Source: Chloroflexota bacterium (GTDB lineage Bacteria > Chloroflexota > Dehalococcoidia > Bin125). From it: a DNA stretch of 64,000 nt. The stretch spans positions 21,268 through 85,267 of the forward strand of contig JAPPNI010000030.1 in assembly GCA_028873865.1 (NCBI GenBank), read 5' to 3'. Below the pieces are notes generated by a model. That model saw nothing but the letters and a program-made list of their open reading frames with translations. It was not told the DNA's origin and made no database searches. Positions 16,230 through 25,091 of the stretch are shown in pieces (within the stretch, counting starts at the first letter, position 1; the number at the start of each line of letters is the position of its first letter). A program made the position numbers and the translations under genes.

Positions 16230-17291
16230 ATGGCCAGTCGCGAACCGAAGCGAGTCGGCGTCTTCGGCACCGGCTGGGGCACGCGAGTCTCCGTGCCCGC
16301 CTTTCGCGCCGCCGGCTGGGAGGTCGCCGGCCTGTGGAGCCGCAAGCCCGAGCGGGCCGCTTCGATGGCGGAACGCCTTGAGATCCCGTTTGCCACCCAC
16401 GAAGCTGGGGAACTGCTCAGTCGCGCCGAGATCGACGCCGTCGCGATCCACACGCCGCCGCACATGCACCTCGACCTGTGCCGCGATGCCTTCGCCGCCG
16501 GCAAGCACGTGCTAGTCGACAAGCCGTTCGCCACTAACGTCGAGGATGCCCGAGCGCTGGCCGCTGCAGCCGAAGCCTGCGACCGCACCGCGATGGTCAA
16601 CTTCGAGTTCCGCTACGCCCCGCTGCGCGCTCGGGTCGAAGAGCTCTTGAGGGATGGGGCGATCGGCGCAGTGCGGCACGCTTCCGTTGATCTGCACACG
16701 ACCAATCCGCTGTTGCAGATGGATCGTCCGTGGCGACTTGACCCGGCTCACGGCGGCGGACTGTTGAACGAACTTGGCTCGCACGCCATTGACCGCTTCC
16801 GCCAGTGGTTTGGGGATATCGCGTCGGTGTCGGCGCAGTTCGCCTCGTTCCCGCCCGACGATCTGCCAGCCGGGCTGAGCAGCGAGGACCAGATCGGCGC
16901 GAGTTTCAGGTTCGAGTCGGGCGCCTCAGCCACGCTCTCGATGTGCTGGGTGTCGGACCCTCCGCTCGGTCTGCGCGTGGTGATCACCGGCTCCGAGGGC
17001 GTGATTCAGGCGACCTCGCCCGGGAGCATGCTGTCGGAGGGTGAAGTCATAATCGGCCGGGCCGGCAACGGTGACTTCACGACGGTGGAGGCACCGGGGG
17101 AAGGCTCGGGCGGGCTGCCTGGAGGAGCCGTCGGTGTGTCGGCGCGGTTGATCCAGGCCTTTGCCCAGGGCATCGACGAGGGATACTCGCCCGCCCCGAA
17201 CTTCGTGGACGGTTTGCACTCGCAGCTCACCATCGAGGCGATGCGCCAATCCGATGCCAGCGGACGAGTCGTTCGGCTGTCCGTTGGATGA
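16230..17291 (+). CDS. Gfo/Idh/MocA-family oxidoreductase
   Basis: 353 residues. The N-terminal Rossmann motif is VGVFGTGWGTRVSVPAFRAAG, followed by AVAIHTPPHMHLDLCRDAFAAGKHVLVDKPFAT, where DKP replaces the usual EKP with the catalytic lysine kept, and a C-terminal alpha/beta domain beginning around residue 125 (MVNFEFRYAPLRARVEELL). These enzymes oxidise or reduce sugars, inositols or related compounds with NAD(P). It is co-transcribed with the luciferase-like gene. It ends seven bases before the stop of the convergent F420-type enzyme. Confidence 0.88.
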   Translation: MASREPKRVGVFGTGWGTRVSVPAFRAAGWEVAGLWSRKPERAASMAERLEIPFATHEAGELLSRAEIDAVAIHTPPHMHLDLCRDAFAAGKHVLVDKPFATNVEDARALAAAAEACDRTAMVNFEFRYAPLRARVEELLRDGAIGAVRHASVDLHTTNPLLQMDRPWRLDPAHGGGLLNELGSHAIDRFRQWFGDIASVSAQFASFPPDDLPAGLSSEDQIGASFRFESGASATLSMCWVSDPPLGLRVVITGSEGVIQATSPGSMLSEGEVIIGRAGNGDFTTVEAPGEGSGGLPGGAVGVSARLIQAFAQGIDEGYSPAPNFVDGLHSQLTIEAMRQSDASGRVVRLSVG

Positions 17292-17298
17292 CTGCGCC

Positions 17299-18276
17299 CT
17301 AGCGCAACTCCTCGACGATCTCGGCGAGCTCCGCCATCGCCTGCATCTGCTGCTCGGGCGGGACGTCCCAGTTCGGCGTCCGATAGGCGGGGATGCTCAA
17401 CGCGTGCTCGAGGCCGGCCTCCTCGTACTGTCCGAGCTTGTCCACGATCTCGTCTCGTGAACCTCCGACCACGGCCGGGAAGCCTCGGACCGAGTCGGGG
17501 TCGCCGTCGAGGAGGACCATCGGTCCGAGCATCGAGATCTCCAGCTCCGACATGTCGCGGCCGGCGCGTTCCATCTCTTCCCCGACGATGGCCAGTTCCT
17601 CGCGGATCTGGTCCGGCTCGGACGTGATCGTGTGGTAGCCCGTGCCGTAGCGAGCCACGCGTCGGGCGGCGATCCGGCCCTTGCCGCCGATCCAGATTGG
17701 GACATGCGGTTGCTGATAGCAGCCACTCAGGCCGCCCAGATTCTCGAACTGGCGGAAGTGGCCTTCGTGCGAAATCGGGTCGCGGTTGACGCCGTTGTTC
17801 CAGGCGCTGATCGCGATCGTCATCCACTCGTCGGTCAATGCGCCTCGACGGTCAAAGGGCTCGCCGCCCAATCCGAGCGCTTCGAACTCCTCTTCCATCC
17901 AGCCGACGCCGATGCCGAGCAGCACCCGGCCCTCGGAGAGCTGGTCGATCGTCGCGATCGCCTGGGCCTGGTAGAGCGGGTCGCGATAGGGAACGATCAG
18001 CACCGAGGTGCCGATCTGCACCTCCGACGTACGCACCGCGATCGCGGACATTACAGCCAGGGGGTCCATGATGTCCTGGTGATAGGCGAAGCCGGCCACG
18101 CCTGAGTCGTTGTAGGGGTAGCGGGACTTGATGCTGGCCGGCATGAAGATGTGGTCATGCACCCAGACGGAGTCGAAACCGAGCAGTTCAGCCCGCTCGG
18201 CGATGTCGATCACGTCGTTGATGTCGCCGAACTTGCCGGCCGTGCCAAAGTTGCCGATCGGGATTCCAAACTTCAT
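17299..18276 (-). CDS. F420-type luciferase-like oxidoreductase, paralogue A
   Basis: 325 residues of the luciferase-like TIM-barrel family, resembling the TIGR03619 F420-dependent group. Markers are AERAELLGFDSVWVHDHIFMPASIKSRYPYNDSG near the N-terminus, GTSVLIVPYRDPLYQAQAIATIDQLSEGRVLLGIGVGWMEEEFEALG, and PHVPIWIGGKGRIAARRVARYG, which contributes to the cofactor phosphate site. The ATG at 18274-18276 has GAGGAG seven bases ahead. It is followed on the same strand by nothing for this operon, since its neighbour at 17291 is convergent. The paralogue at 18292 lies 15 bases upstream in the same direction. Confidence 0.88.
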   Translation of the reverse strand: MKFGIPIGNFGTAGKFGDINDVIDIAERAELLGFDSVWVHDHIFMPASIKSRYPYNDSGVAGFAYHQDIMDPLAVMSAIAVRTSEVQIGTSVLIVPYRDPLYQAQAIATIDQLSEGRVLLGIGVGWMEEEFEALGLGGEPFDRRGALTDEWMTIAISAWNNGVNRDPISHEGHFRQFENLGGLSGCYQQPHVPIWIGGKGRIAARRVARYGTGYHTITSEPDQIREELAIVGEEMERAGRDMSELEISMLGPMVLLDGDPDSVRGFPAVVGGSRDEIVDKLGQYEEAGLEHALSIPAYRTPNWDVPPEQQMQAMAELAEIVEELR

Positions 18277-18291
18277 CGTTTCGCTCCTCGA

Positions 18292-19266
18292 CTAGGCGAA
18301 TGCGGGCAGGATTTCGTCGGAGACGAACTGCATGCTGTTCAGCACTCGTTCGACGGTGGTTTCGCCCTCGGGTTCGATCATCATCGGCGTCGCGATCAAA
18401 TGCTCGACGCCGACCCGGCCGAAGGCGAGCAGATCGGAGGCGATCTGGTCGGGCGAGCCGTGCAGCAGCGGGCGGTCGTCGTCGTCCAGCGCCGTCATTG
18501 ACGGGCGGAGATTCTGCAGCAGCTGAATCTCCAGTTCGTCCGGGTCGCGGCGATCACGCTCGCAGGCGGTACGCACGCCCTCGACCTCGACCGCCATGTT
18601 CTCGACGGTCTGGAAGGCGGCGTGATAGCCGTCTCCGTAGCGCGAGGCTCGGCGCCAGGCGTTGATGCCGTTGCCGCCGATCACGATCGGTATTGTGCCG
18701 CCGTCCTCGCGACGGACGGGCTTGGGATAGGCGCCGACGTTGTGAAACTCGACGAACTGGCCGTGGAAGGAGGCGGGTCCGGGATTGGTCCACATCTCGC
18801 GCATCGCCCGCAGATACTCGTTGGTCACCGCGCCGCGACGGCGATAGTGGACCTCGGTCAGGCCGAGCGCTTCGAACTCCTCGCGCATCCAGCCGACGCC
18901 CGCTCCCAGCACGATCCGGCCGCCGGAGATCTGGTCGGCGGCAGCCAACATCTTGGCGACGACCGCGGGGTGTCGGTAGGGAATGACGAGCACGGAGCAG
19001 CCGATCTCGACGGACTGCGTCGCTTCGGCCAGCGCGCACATCACGACCAGTGGATCGAAACACTGGATCGTCGACGGCGCGGGGAACTCGCCGAGGTCGT
19101 TGTAGGGATAGCGAGATTCGATCTGGGTGGGAACGACGATGTGATCGTTGGTCCAGACCGAGTCGAAGCCGAGGTCTTCGGCCGCCTGGGCGACATCGAT
19201 GCAGGCGTTGGGACCTGACTCGTCGTTGAATCCGTTCATATTGCCGACGCCGACGCCAAATCGCAT
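18292..19266 (-). CDS. F420-type luciferase-like oxidoreductase, paralogue B
   Basis: 324 residues, clearly a paralogue of the gene at 17299: AEDLGFDSVWTNDHIVVPTQIESRYPYNDLG, GCSVLVIPYRHPAVVAKMLAAADQISGGRIVLGAGVGWMREEFEALG, and TIPIVIGGNGINAWRRASRYG. The chosen start (MRFGVGVGN, ATG at 19264-19266) has AGG eight bases ahead; a start three codons upstream is possible. Both paralogues probably oxidise or reduce organic substrates with F420H2 or FMN and may act on related compounds. It is divergent from the first MoxR gene at 19323. Confidence 0.87.
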   Translation of the reverse strand: MRFGVGVGNMNGFNDESGPNACIDVAQAAEDLGFDSVWTNDHIVVPTQIESRYPYNDLGEFPAPSTIQCFDPLVVMCALAEATQSVEIGCSVLVIPYRHPAVVAKMLAAADQISGGRIVLGAGVGWMREEFEALGLTEVHYRRRGAVTNEYLRAMREMWTNPGPASFHGQFVEFHNVGAYPKPVRREDGGTIPIVIGGNGINAWRRASRYGDGYHAAFQTVENMAVEVEGVRTACERDRRDPDELEIQLLQNLRPSMTALDDDDRPLLHGSPDQIASDLLAFGRVGVEHLIATPMMIEPEGETTVERVLNSMQFVSDEILPAFA

Positions 19267-19322
19267 GATCATCACCTGCGCTCTCGTCTCAGGCCCGCGT
19301 TGTCCGTGAATGGTACGCCTTC

Positions 19323-20429
<1,107 letters not shown>

Positions 20430-20436
20430 GTCTGTC

Positions 20437-21387
20437 ATGTCCCGCCTGCGACGGATTCGTGAGTGGATCGCCCCTCCTGTCCCGGAAGCGGGAGCGACGG
20501 CGCCGACGCTGGATGATGTCCGGCGCCAGGTGCGCCACATCGAAGTGCGCGCCCGACGAGCGCTGCGTGACGCCCTGGCCGGCGAGTACCGCACGGCGTT
20601 CCGCGGCCGAGGCCTCGAGTTTTCCGAGTTGCAACCGTACAGCCCTGGCGACGATGTTCGATCGATTGACTGGAAGGCCACGGCCCGACTGCGCACTCCG
20701 GTCGTGCGGCGCTACGTGGAGGAACGCGAACAGACCGTCTTGATCCTTGTCGACGTGTCCGGCTCGATGGGATACGCGGCCTCGGGACCATCGGTCCGCG
20801 ACCGCGCGGTCGAAGTGGCCGGCGTGGTGGGGCTGGCTGCGGCAGCGGCCAACGATGTGGTTGGGGTCGCGGCCTTCGCCACCGACGTGGTGCTCGCCGT
20901 GCCCCCAGCCAAGGGATCAACCCACGTGTTACGCATCCTGCGCGACCTGCTCAGGCTGGAAGCCGGAGGCCGGACCGAGCTGGCCCGGGCTCTGCGCTAC
21001 GCCAGACGGGTGATGCGGAAGCGGGGCGTCGTGATCGTGATCTCGGACTTCGTCGCCACGCATCCCGACCACGTGTGGGAACCGGCCCTGGCTCAGCTCA
21101 GTCGACGGCACGATGTGGTCGCCGTCTGCCTCCGGGACACTCGCGAGACCAAGCTGGTCGCCGCCGCGGAGGGCGCGCTGGTCCACTGGGGCGGGGCGGA
21201 ACGCGAGGACATGCTGCTTGCCGATGCGGGCATCTCTGGCACCCAGCAACACGAGCTGACGTCGGAACGGGGCCGTATGCTGGCCCGCCTCAGGCAGTGC
21301 GGCTGCGACGCGGTGATGATCGATACCGACGAGGACTGGGTTCCGGCGCTGGTCGGACTCTTCCGGCAGCGGCGGAACCGACCGTGA
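20437..21387 (+). CDS. DUF58 / vWA-like protein (cluster 1)
   Basis: 316 residues, a cytoplasmic DUF58 protein without membrane segments at the N-terminus. The diagnostic segment is EFSELQPYSPGDDVRSIDWKATARLRTPVVRRYVEEREQTVLILVDVSGSMGY, in which DVSGS is the MIDAS metal site of the von Willebrand A fold. The later VVIVISDFVATHPDHVWEPALAQL is the second vWA core strand. DUF58 proteins usually partner MoxR ATPases. Its stop overlaps the GTG of the BatD-like gene (GTGA). A membrane-anchored paralogue occurs in cluster 2. Confidence 0.92.
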   Translation: MSRLRRIREWIAPPVPEAGATAPTLDDVRRQVRHIEVRARRALRDALAGEYRTAFRGRGLEFSELQPYSPGDDVRSIDWKATARLRTPVVRRYVEEREQTVLILVDVSGSMGYAASGPSVRDRAVEVAGVVGLAAAAANDVVGVAAFATDVVLAVPPAKGSTHVLRILRDLLRLEAGGRTELARALRYARRVMRKRGVVIVISDFVATHPDHVWEPALAQLSRRHDVVAVCLRDTRETKLVAAAEGALVHWGGAEREDMLLADAGISGTQQHELTSERGRMLARLRQCGCDAVMIDTDEDWVPALVGLFRQRRNRP

Positions 21388-22265
21388 TCCGCGCCGGTAT
21401 CGGGCTGCTGATCGTTCTCATCGGGGTCTTGAACGTTGGGGTGGCCGGGGCGGATGGTCCCAGCGCCAGTGTGGTCATCGTTCCCGACGGCCAACTGACT
21501 ATGGGGGATCCCGTCGAGGTGCAGGTCACCATCACCCATGGTTCGGGCGGCCGGGTCCTGATGGACGGCTCGGTCGTGCAGATGGGCGGGATGGAGCCGT
21601 CGGCGCCGGTGGTCACTGCGGTGAGCGAGACGGAAACTCTCGTCGTCTTCCAGACCCGCGCTTTCAACACCGGCGCCTTCGACGTCGAGTTGCCGGCGGT
21701 CCCCTTCCAGGAGGCTGACGGGTCTCTGACCGAGGTTCCGCTGCGGCCGGTCTCGATCACGATCTCCTCCGTACTCGATGGCGAGAGCGAGCCACGACCG
21801 ATCACGGGACCGGACCTGCTGCAAGGCGATGATCGAACGTTCACGCCATGGATCGTGGCGGCGATTGGCGTCGGCCTGGGATTCGTCCTGGCTCGCCTGG
21901 TTCGCCGCCGTTATCGACGGCCTGCGGTCGCGGTCGTCCAGGAGGTCGACGCCGCGGTGTCGGAGACGGCGTCATTTGACATGGATCCATCGCTCGATGC
22001 TGCGGAGCAGTGCCGTCGTCTGGCGACCTCGGTCCGTTCCCGACTTGGCCACGATTGGTCGCTGCCGGCATCGGCGCTGGCATCATCGGAGATTGGCCCA
22101 GCGTTGGCGGCAGCCGGGGCGCCGGGCGTCGTCGTTTTACGGGTGACGCGGCTGCTGGAGGCCTGTGATCGGGTCCAGTACGGGGGTGAACGGCCAACGC
22201 CGGAGCGCCTGGCTGGCTATCGGCAACTCGCGGCGGCGATCTGGGCTGAGAGCGAGTCGCCGTGA
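21384..22265 (+). CDS. BatD-like membrane protein
   Basis: 293 residues from a GTG that overlaps the DUF58 stop. The N-terminal MIRAGIGLLIVLIGVLNVGVAGADG looks like a signal peptide. An exported beta-rich domain follows (about residues 25-145, with QVTITHGSGGRVLMDG and VVFQTRAFNTGAFDVELPAVPF), resembling the BatD oxygen-tolerance family. A membrane segment near 153-172 (WIVAAIGVGLGFVLARLV) precedes a cytoplasmic helical tail of about 120 residues. Topology and position between DUF58 and vWA genes fit BatD, a membrane scaffold for the vWA proteins. The match is by layout and weak sequence, hence the lower confidence. Confidence 0.7.
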   Translation: MIRAGIGLLIVLIGVLNVGVAGADGPSASVVIVPDGQLTMGDPVEVQVTITHGSGGRVLMDGSVVQMGGMEPSAPVVTAVSETETLVVFQTRAFNTGAFDVELPAVPFQEADGSLTEVPLRPVSITISSVLDGESEPRPITGPDLLQGDDRTFTPWIVAAIGVGLGFVLARLVRRRYRRPAVAVVQEVDAAVSETASFDMDPSLDAAEQCRRLATSVRSRLGHDWSLPASALASSEIGPALAAAGAPGVVVLRVTRLLEACDRVQYGGERPTPERLAGYRQLAAAIWAESESP

Positions 22266-23227
22266 GATTTGACGATCCGGCGCTGTTCGCTCTGTTCGCG
22301 CTGTTGGCGCCCTTGCTCTGGATGCTCAGGCGCGAGGCGCGGCTGGTCCGGCCGCGCTATCTGTTGCCTCAGCTCTACGGCGCGCCGCCGCTCGCGAGTC
22401 GTGCCGGGCGTCGTATGCGAGCGCTGCCCTTTCTCGGCGCACTGCGCCTGATTGCGCTGGTCTTGATCATCATCGCCGCGGCCCGGCCGCAGGCGACGAC
22501 CGTCGAGGCCGTGCGACCTGCCGAGGGCATCGACATTGTTCTGGTGATCGACACTTCGTCTTCGATGGCGACGGCACGGCTGACTGATGATGAAACGCGA
22601 ATGGACGCGGCGCGGCGGGTGGCCCGTGATTTCATCGCCGACCGCAGAGCGAATGGGACCGATCGGATTGGGTTGGTCATGTTCCAGCGCCGCGCACTGG
22701 TGCTGAGTCCGCTGACGCTCGACCTGGATGCGATCGACGAGATGGTCGAGGTCTCGGTGCGCAGCGGACTGATCCCCGACGGAACCGCGCTGGGTGTAGC
22801 GACGATGGAAGCGATCGACTTGCTGCGCGGGTCAGACGCGGCGTCGCGGATCGTGGTGGTGCTGACTGATGGTGAGAACAACGTTCCCGAGATTACGCCG
22901 AATCAGTCGGCCGCCGTTGCGCGGGCGACCGGCGTTCGGCTCTACACGATCGGCCTGCCATCGAACGTTCGGCAAGTCGGCGTGGGTTTCAACGAGCTGA
23001 CCCTGGTGTACATGGCTGATGAGACTGGAGGTGTCTATTTTCGCGCGACCGACGCACGCGAACTGGCGGACGCCTATCAGTCAATCTCGGAGCTCGAACG
23101 TGAACGGGTGGGCGATGAGCTGTTTCTCACGACCGTAGAACTCGCGCCGTGGTTCCTCTTGGCCGCCGGACTCCTGCTTGTCATTGAGATCGGGTTGCGT
23201 TCGAGCTGGTGGCGGAGGGTGCCCTGA
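22262..23227 (+). CDS. vWA-domain membrane protein (BatA-like)
   Basis: 321 residues from a GTG overlapping the previous stop. Two N-terminal membrane segments (ALFALFALLAPLLWMLRR and LGALRLIALVLIIIAAARPQ) are followed by a vWA domain with an intact MIDAS: DTSSSMA, then GTALGVA and LTDGENN. A third membrane segment at the C-terminus (APWFLLAAGLLLVIEIGL) closes the typical BatA layout. BatA proteins assemble in the membrane with BatB and depend on MoxR for activation. Metal-binding vWA domains suggest protein-protein contacts on the outer face or in the periplasm or cell-wall zone. Confidence 0.9.
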   Translation: MRFDDPALFALFALLAPLLWMLRREARLVRPRYLLPQLYGAPPLASRAGRRMRALPFLGALRLIALVLIIIAAARPQATTVEAVRPAEGIDIVLVIDTSSSMATARLTDDETRMDAARRVARDFIADRRANGTDRIGLVMFQRRALVLSPLTLDLDAIDEMVEVSVRSGLIPDGTALGVATMEAIDLLRGSDAASRIVVVLTDGENNVPEITPNQSAAVARATGVRLYTIGLPSNVRQVGVGFNELTLVYMADETGGVYFRATDARELADAYQSISELERERVGDELFLTTVELAPWFLLAAGLLLVIEIGLRSSWWRRVP

Positions 23228-25089
23228 TGGCCCTTGGCTCGCCGGCGATGCTTGCGCTGCTCGCCCTGATTCCGGCCGCCGGCATTGGTTGGTGGTGGCT
23301 CTGGCGAGCTCGGCGGTTACATCGGATCGCCGTCGGGTCGCAGGTGGCGGGAGTTCGTCGCGGCCTCACCTTGTCACGGACCTTGCTGCTGGTGACCCTG
23401 GTTCTGATCGCCGTCGCAGCATCCCGTCCGATGTGGGACCCGGGTGAGCAGACGCTCGGTCTGTCTGATTTCTCATTAGTCGTCGCGCTGGATGTTTCCG
23501 AGAGCATGGCGGCTGAGGATGTTGACGCCGCGATCGGGGATCCGGTGAGTCGCCTCACAGCGGCGAAATCTGAGATCCGGCGGCTGATCGACGGACGGCG
23601 CGGCGACCGTGTGGGGCTGGTGATTTTCGCTGGCGATGCCTTTCTTCGGTTTCCCTTGACCCGCGACCACGAGGCAGCGCTGCAAGTGCTCGAGGCATTG
23701 CAGCCGGGAGAGGCGCTCGTACAACCGGGGTCGAATATCGCCAGTGCGATCGAACTGGCAACCGCCACCGTGCTCCGGGCCTCGGAGGATGATGGCACGG
23801 GCGTCATCAGCGGCGCCATCGCGGTGGTCAGCGACGGTGAGATTCACGTCGGCGACGCCGAAGAGGCCGCCTCGGCAGCACGGAGAGAGGGCTTGCAGGT
23901 GTTCGCATTCGGCGTGGGATCGGAGCGAGGCTCGACCATTCCTCTCGGCTCGTCGAAGGAGCCGAAGCTCAACGTGGTGACCGACGCGCCGATCGTCACA
24001 CGGTTGGATTCGACGCATCTACAGCGGATCGCGGCCGCCGGCGGCGGTCGTTATCTCAAGCTCGACCAACCTGGAACGATGGCGGGCATGAATGCCGATC
24101 TCGCTGCTCTGGACCTGGTCCGCGAAGTCGTTGTAGAGGAGACGGCGCTGGCCGAGCAGTTCCAGTGGTTCGCCGGAGCGGCGGCGCTCGCGCTGCTCGG
24201 TTCGCTTGCGGCGCGGGTCTTCGGATGGTCGCGTCGACGTGTCATTGGCCTCGGAGCGCTCGGCGCCGTGGCTGCATCGATGCTCGTAGCCAGCGGCTGT
24301 AGCGGAGCGGGAGTCGGGCAAGCCAATCGCGAAGGGGTCGCTCATTATGAAGCGGGCCAGTATGGCGAGGCGCTCGACACCTGGCGCGAGGCGCAGAGAT
24401 TGGCCCGGTACACGGATGAAGGGATCGTTCCGCAGCTGCATCTCAACGCGGGCCGCGCCCTGCATCAGCTGGGCGAATACGAGCGCGCGGAGACCGAGAC
24501 GCTGAACGCGCTTCGGTCCGAGGATGCCGCAGTTCGCGCCCTCGCCTGGTTCCACACCGGGAACCATCGTTGGGCTACGGAGGATCTACTCGGCGCACGG
24601 CTGGCGTTTGTCGAGGCGTTGCGCGAGTCACCGTCTCTGGTTGACGCGAAGGTCAACCTGGAGATCGTCAACGGCCTGCTCGCCTCGTTGCAGGAAGAAG
24701 ATGATGGGCAATCGACTGGCGACCACCCGGGTGAGGGGGATCAGGCGGGCCAGCAGAGCGAATCCAGCGGATCCGATGCCAGCCTCTCGGATGAGGCAAC
24801 GTCTGGCGAGGGACAGCGGAATCAGCCAGGAGGCGAGGAACAGAATCAGTCGACGGCAGGACAGGGCTCCGGAGCCAGACCAGCCACGCCTTCCTTCGGC
24901 GAGGAGGGTTCCTTACTTGAGCGCCGTCAGGAGGCGATGCAGGAGTTGCAGGCTGCGCTTGACGAATTGCCCCTGGAGAACGCCAGCCTAGAGCAGGCGC
25001 TGGCCGTGCTGGACGCGTTGCGCGCAGTCCCCGGCGAGCGTCTTGCAGCGGGACGACTCCAGTTCGCGGGGCAACCGCTGGATTGGTGA
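23227..25089 (+). CDS. vWA-TPR membrane protein (BatB-BatC fusion type)
   Basis: 620 residues from the ATG at 23227 (GGAGGG eight bases before it; a GTG at 23209 is weaker). Layout: two membrane segments (about 6-24 and 46-63), a vWA domain with MIDAS DVSESMA near 91 and VVSDGE later, a membrane segment near 312-330, then a hydrophobic stretch ending in ASMLVASGC (Cys about 358), which looks like an internal lipobox. TPR-like helices follow (VAHYEAGQYGEALDTWREAQ, LHLNAGRALHQLGEYERAETETLNAL, FHTGNHRWATEDLLGARLAFVEAL) and a Glu/Gln/Ser-rich low-complexity segment (about 490-555). BatB and BatC are separate in many bacteria; here they appear fused. Its stop is two bases from the stop of the cluster 2 transglutaminase-like gene. 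Confidence 0.88.
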   Translation: MALGSPAMLALLALIPAAGIGWWWLWRARRLHRIAVGSQVAGVRRGLTLSRTLLLVTLVLIAVAASRPMWDPGEQTLGLSDFSLVVALDVSESMAAEDVDAAIGDPVSRLTAAKSEIRRLIDGRRGDRVGLVIFAGDAFLRFPLTRDHEAALQVLEALQPGEALVQPGSNIASAIELATATVLRASEDDGTGVISGAIAVVSDGEIHVGDAEEAASAARREGLQVFAFGVGSERGSTIPLGSSKEPKLNVVTDAPIVTRLDSTHLQRIAAAGGGRYLKLDQPGTMAGMNADLAALDLVREVVVEETALAEQFQWFAGAAALALLGSLAARVFGWSRRRVIGLGALGAVAASMLVASGCSGAGVGQANREGVAHYEAGQYGEALDTWREAQRLARYTDEGIVPQLHLNAGRALHQLGEYERAETETLNALRSEDAAVRALAWFHTGNHRWATEDLLGARLAFVEALRESPSLVDAKVNLEIVNGLLASLQEEDDGQSTGDHPGEGDQAGQQSESSGSDASLSDEATSGEGQRNQPGGEEQNQSTAGQGSGARPATPSFGEEGSLLERRQEAMQELQAALDELPLENASLEQALAVLDALRAVPGERLAAGRLQFAGQPLDW

Positions 25090-25091
25090 GC

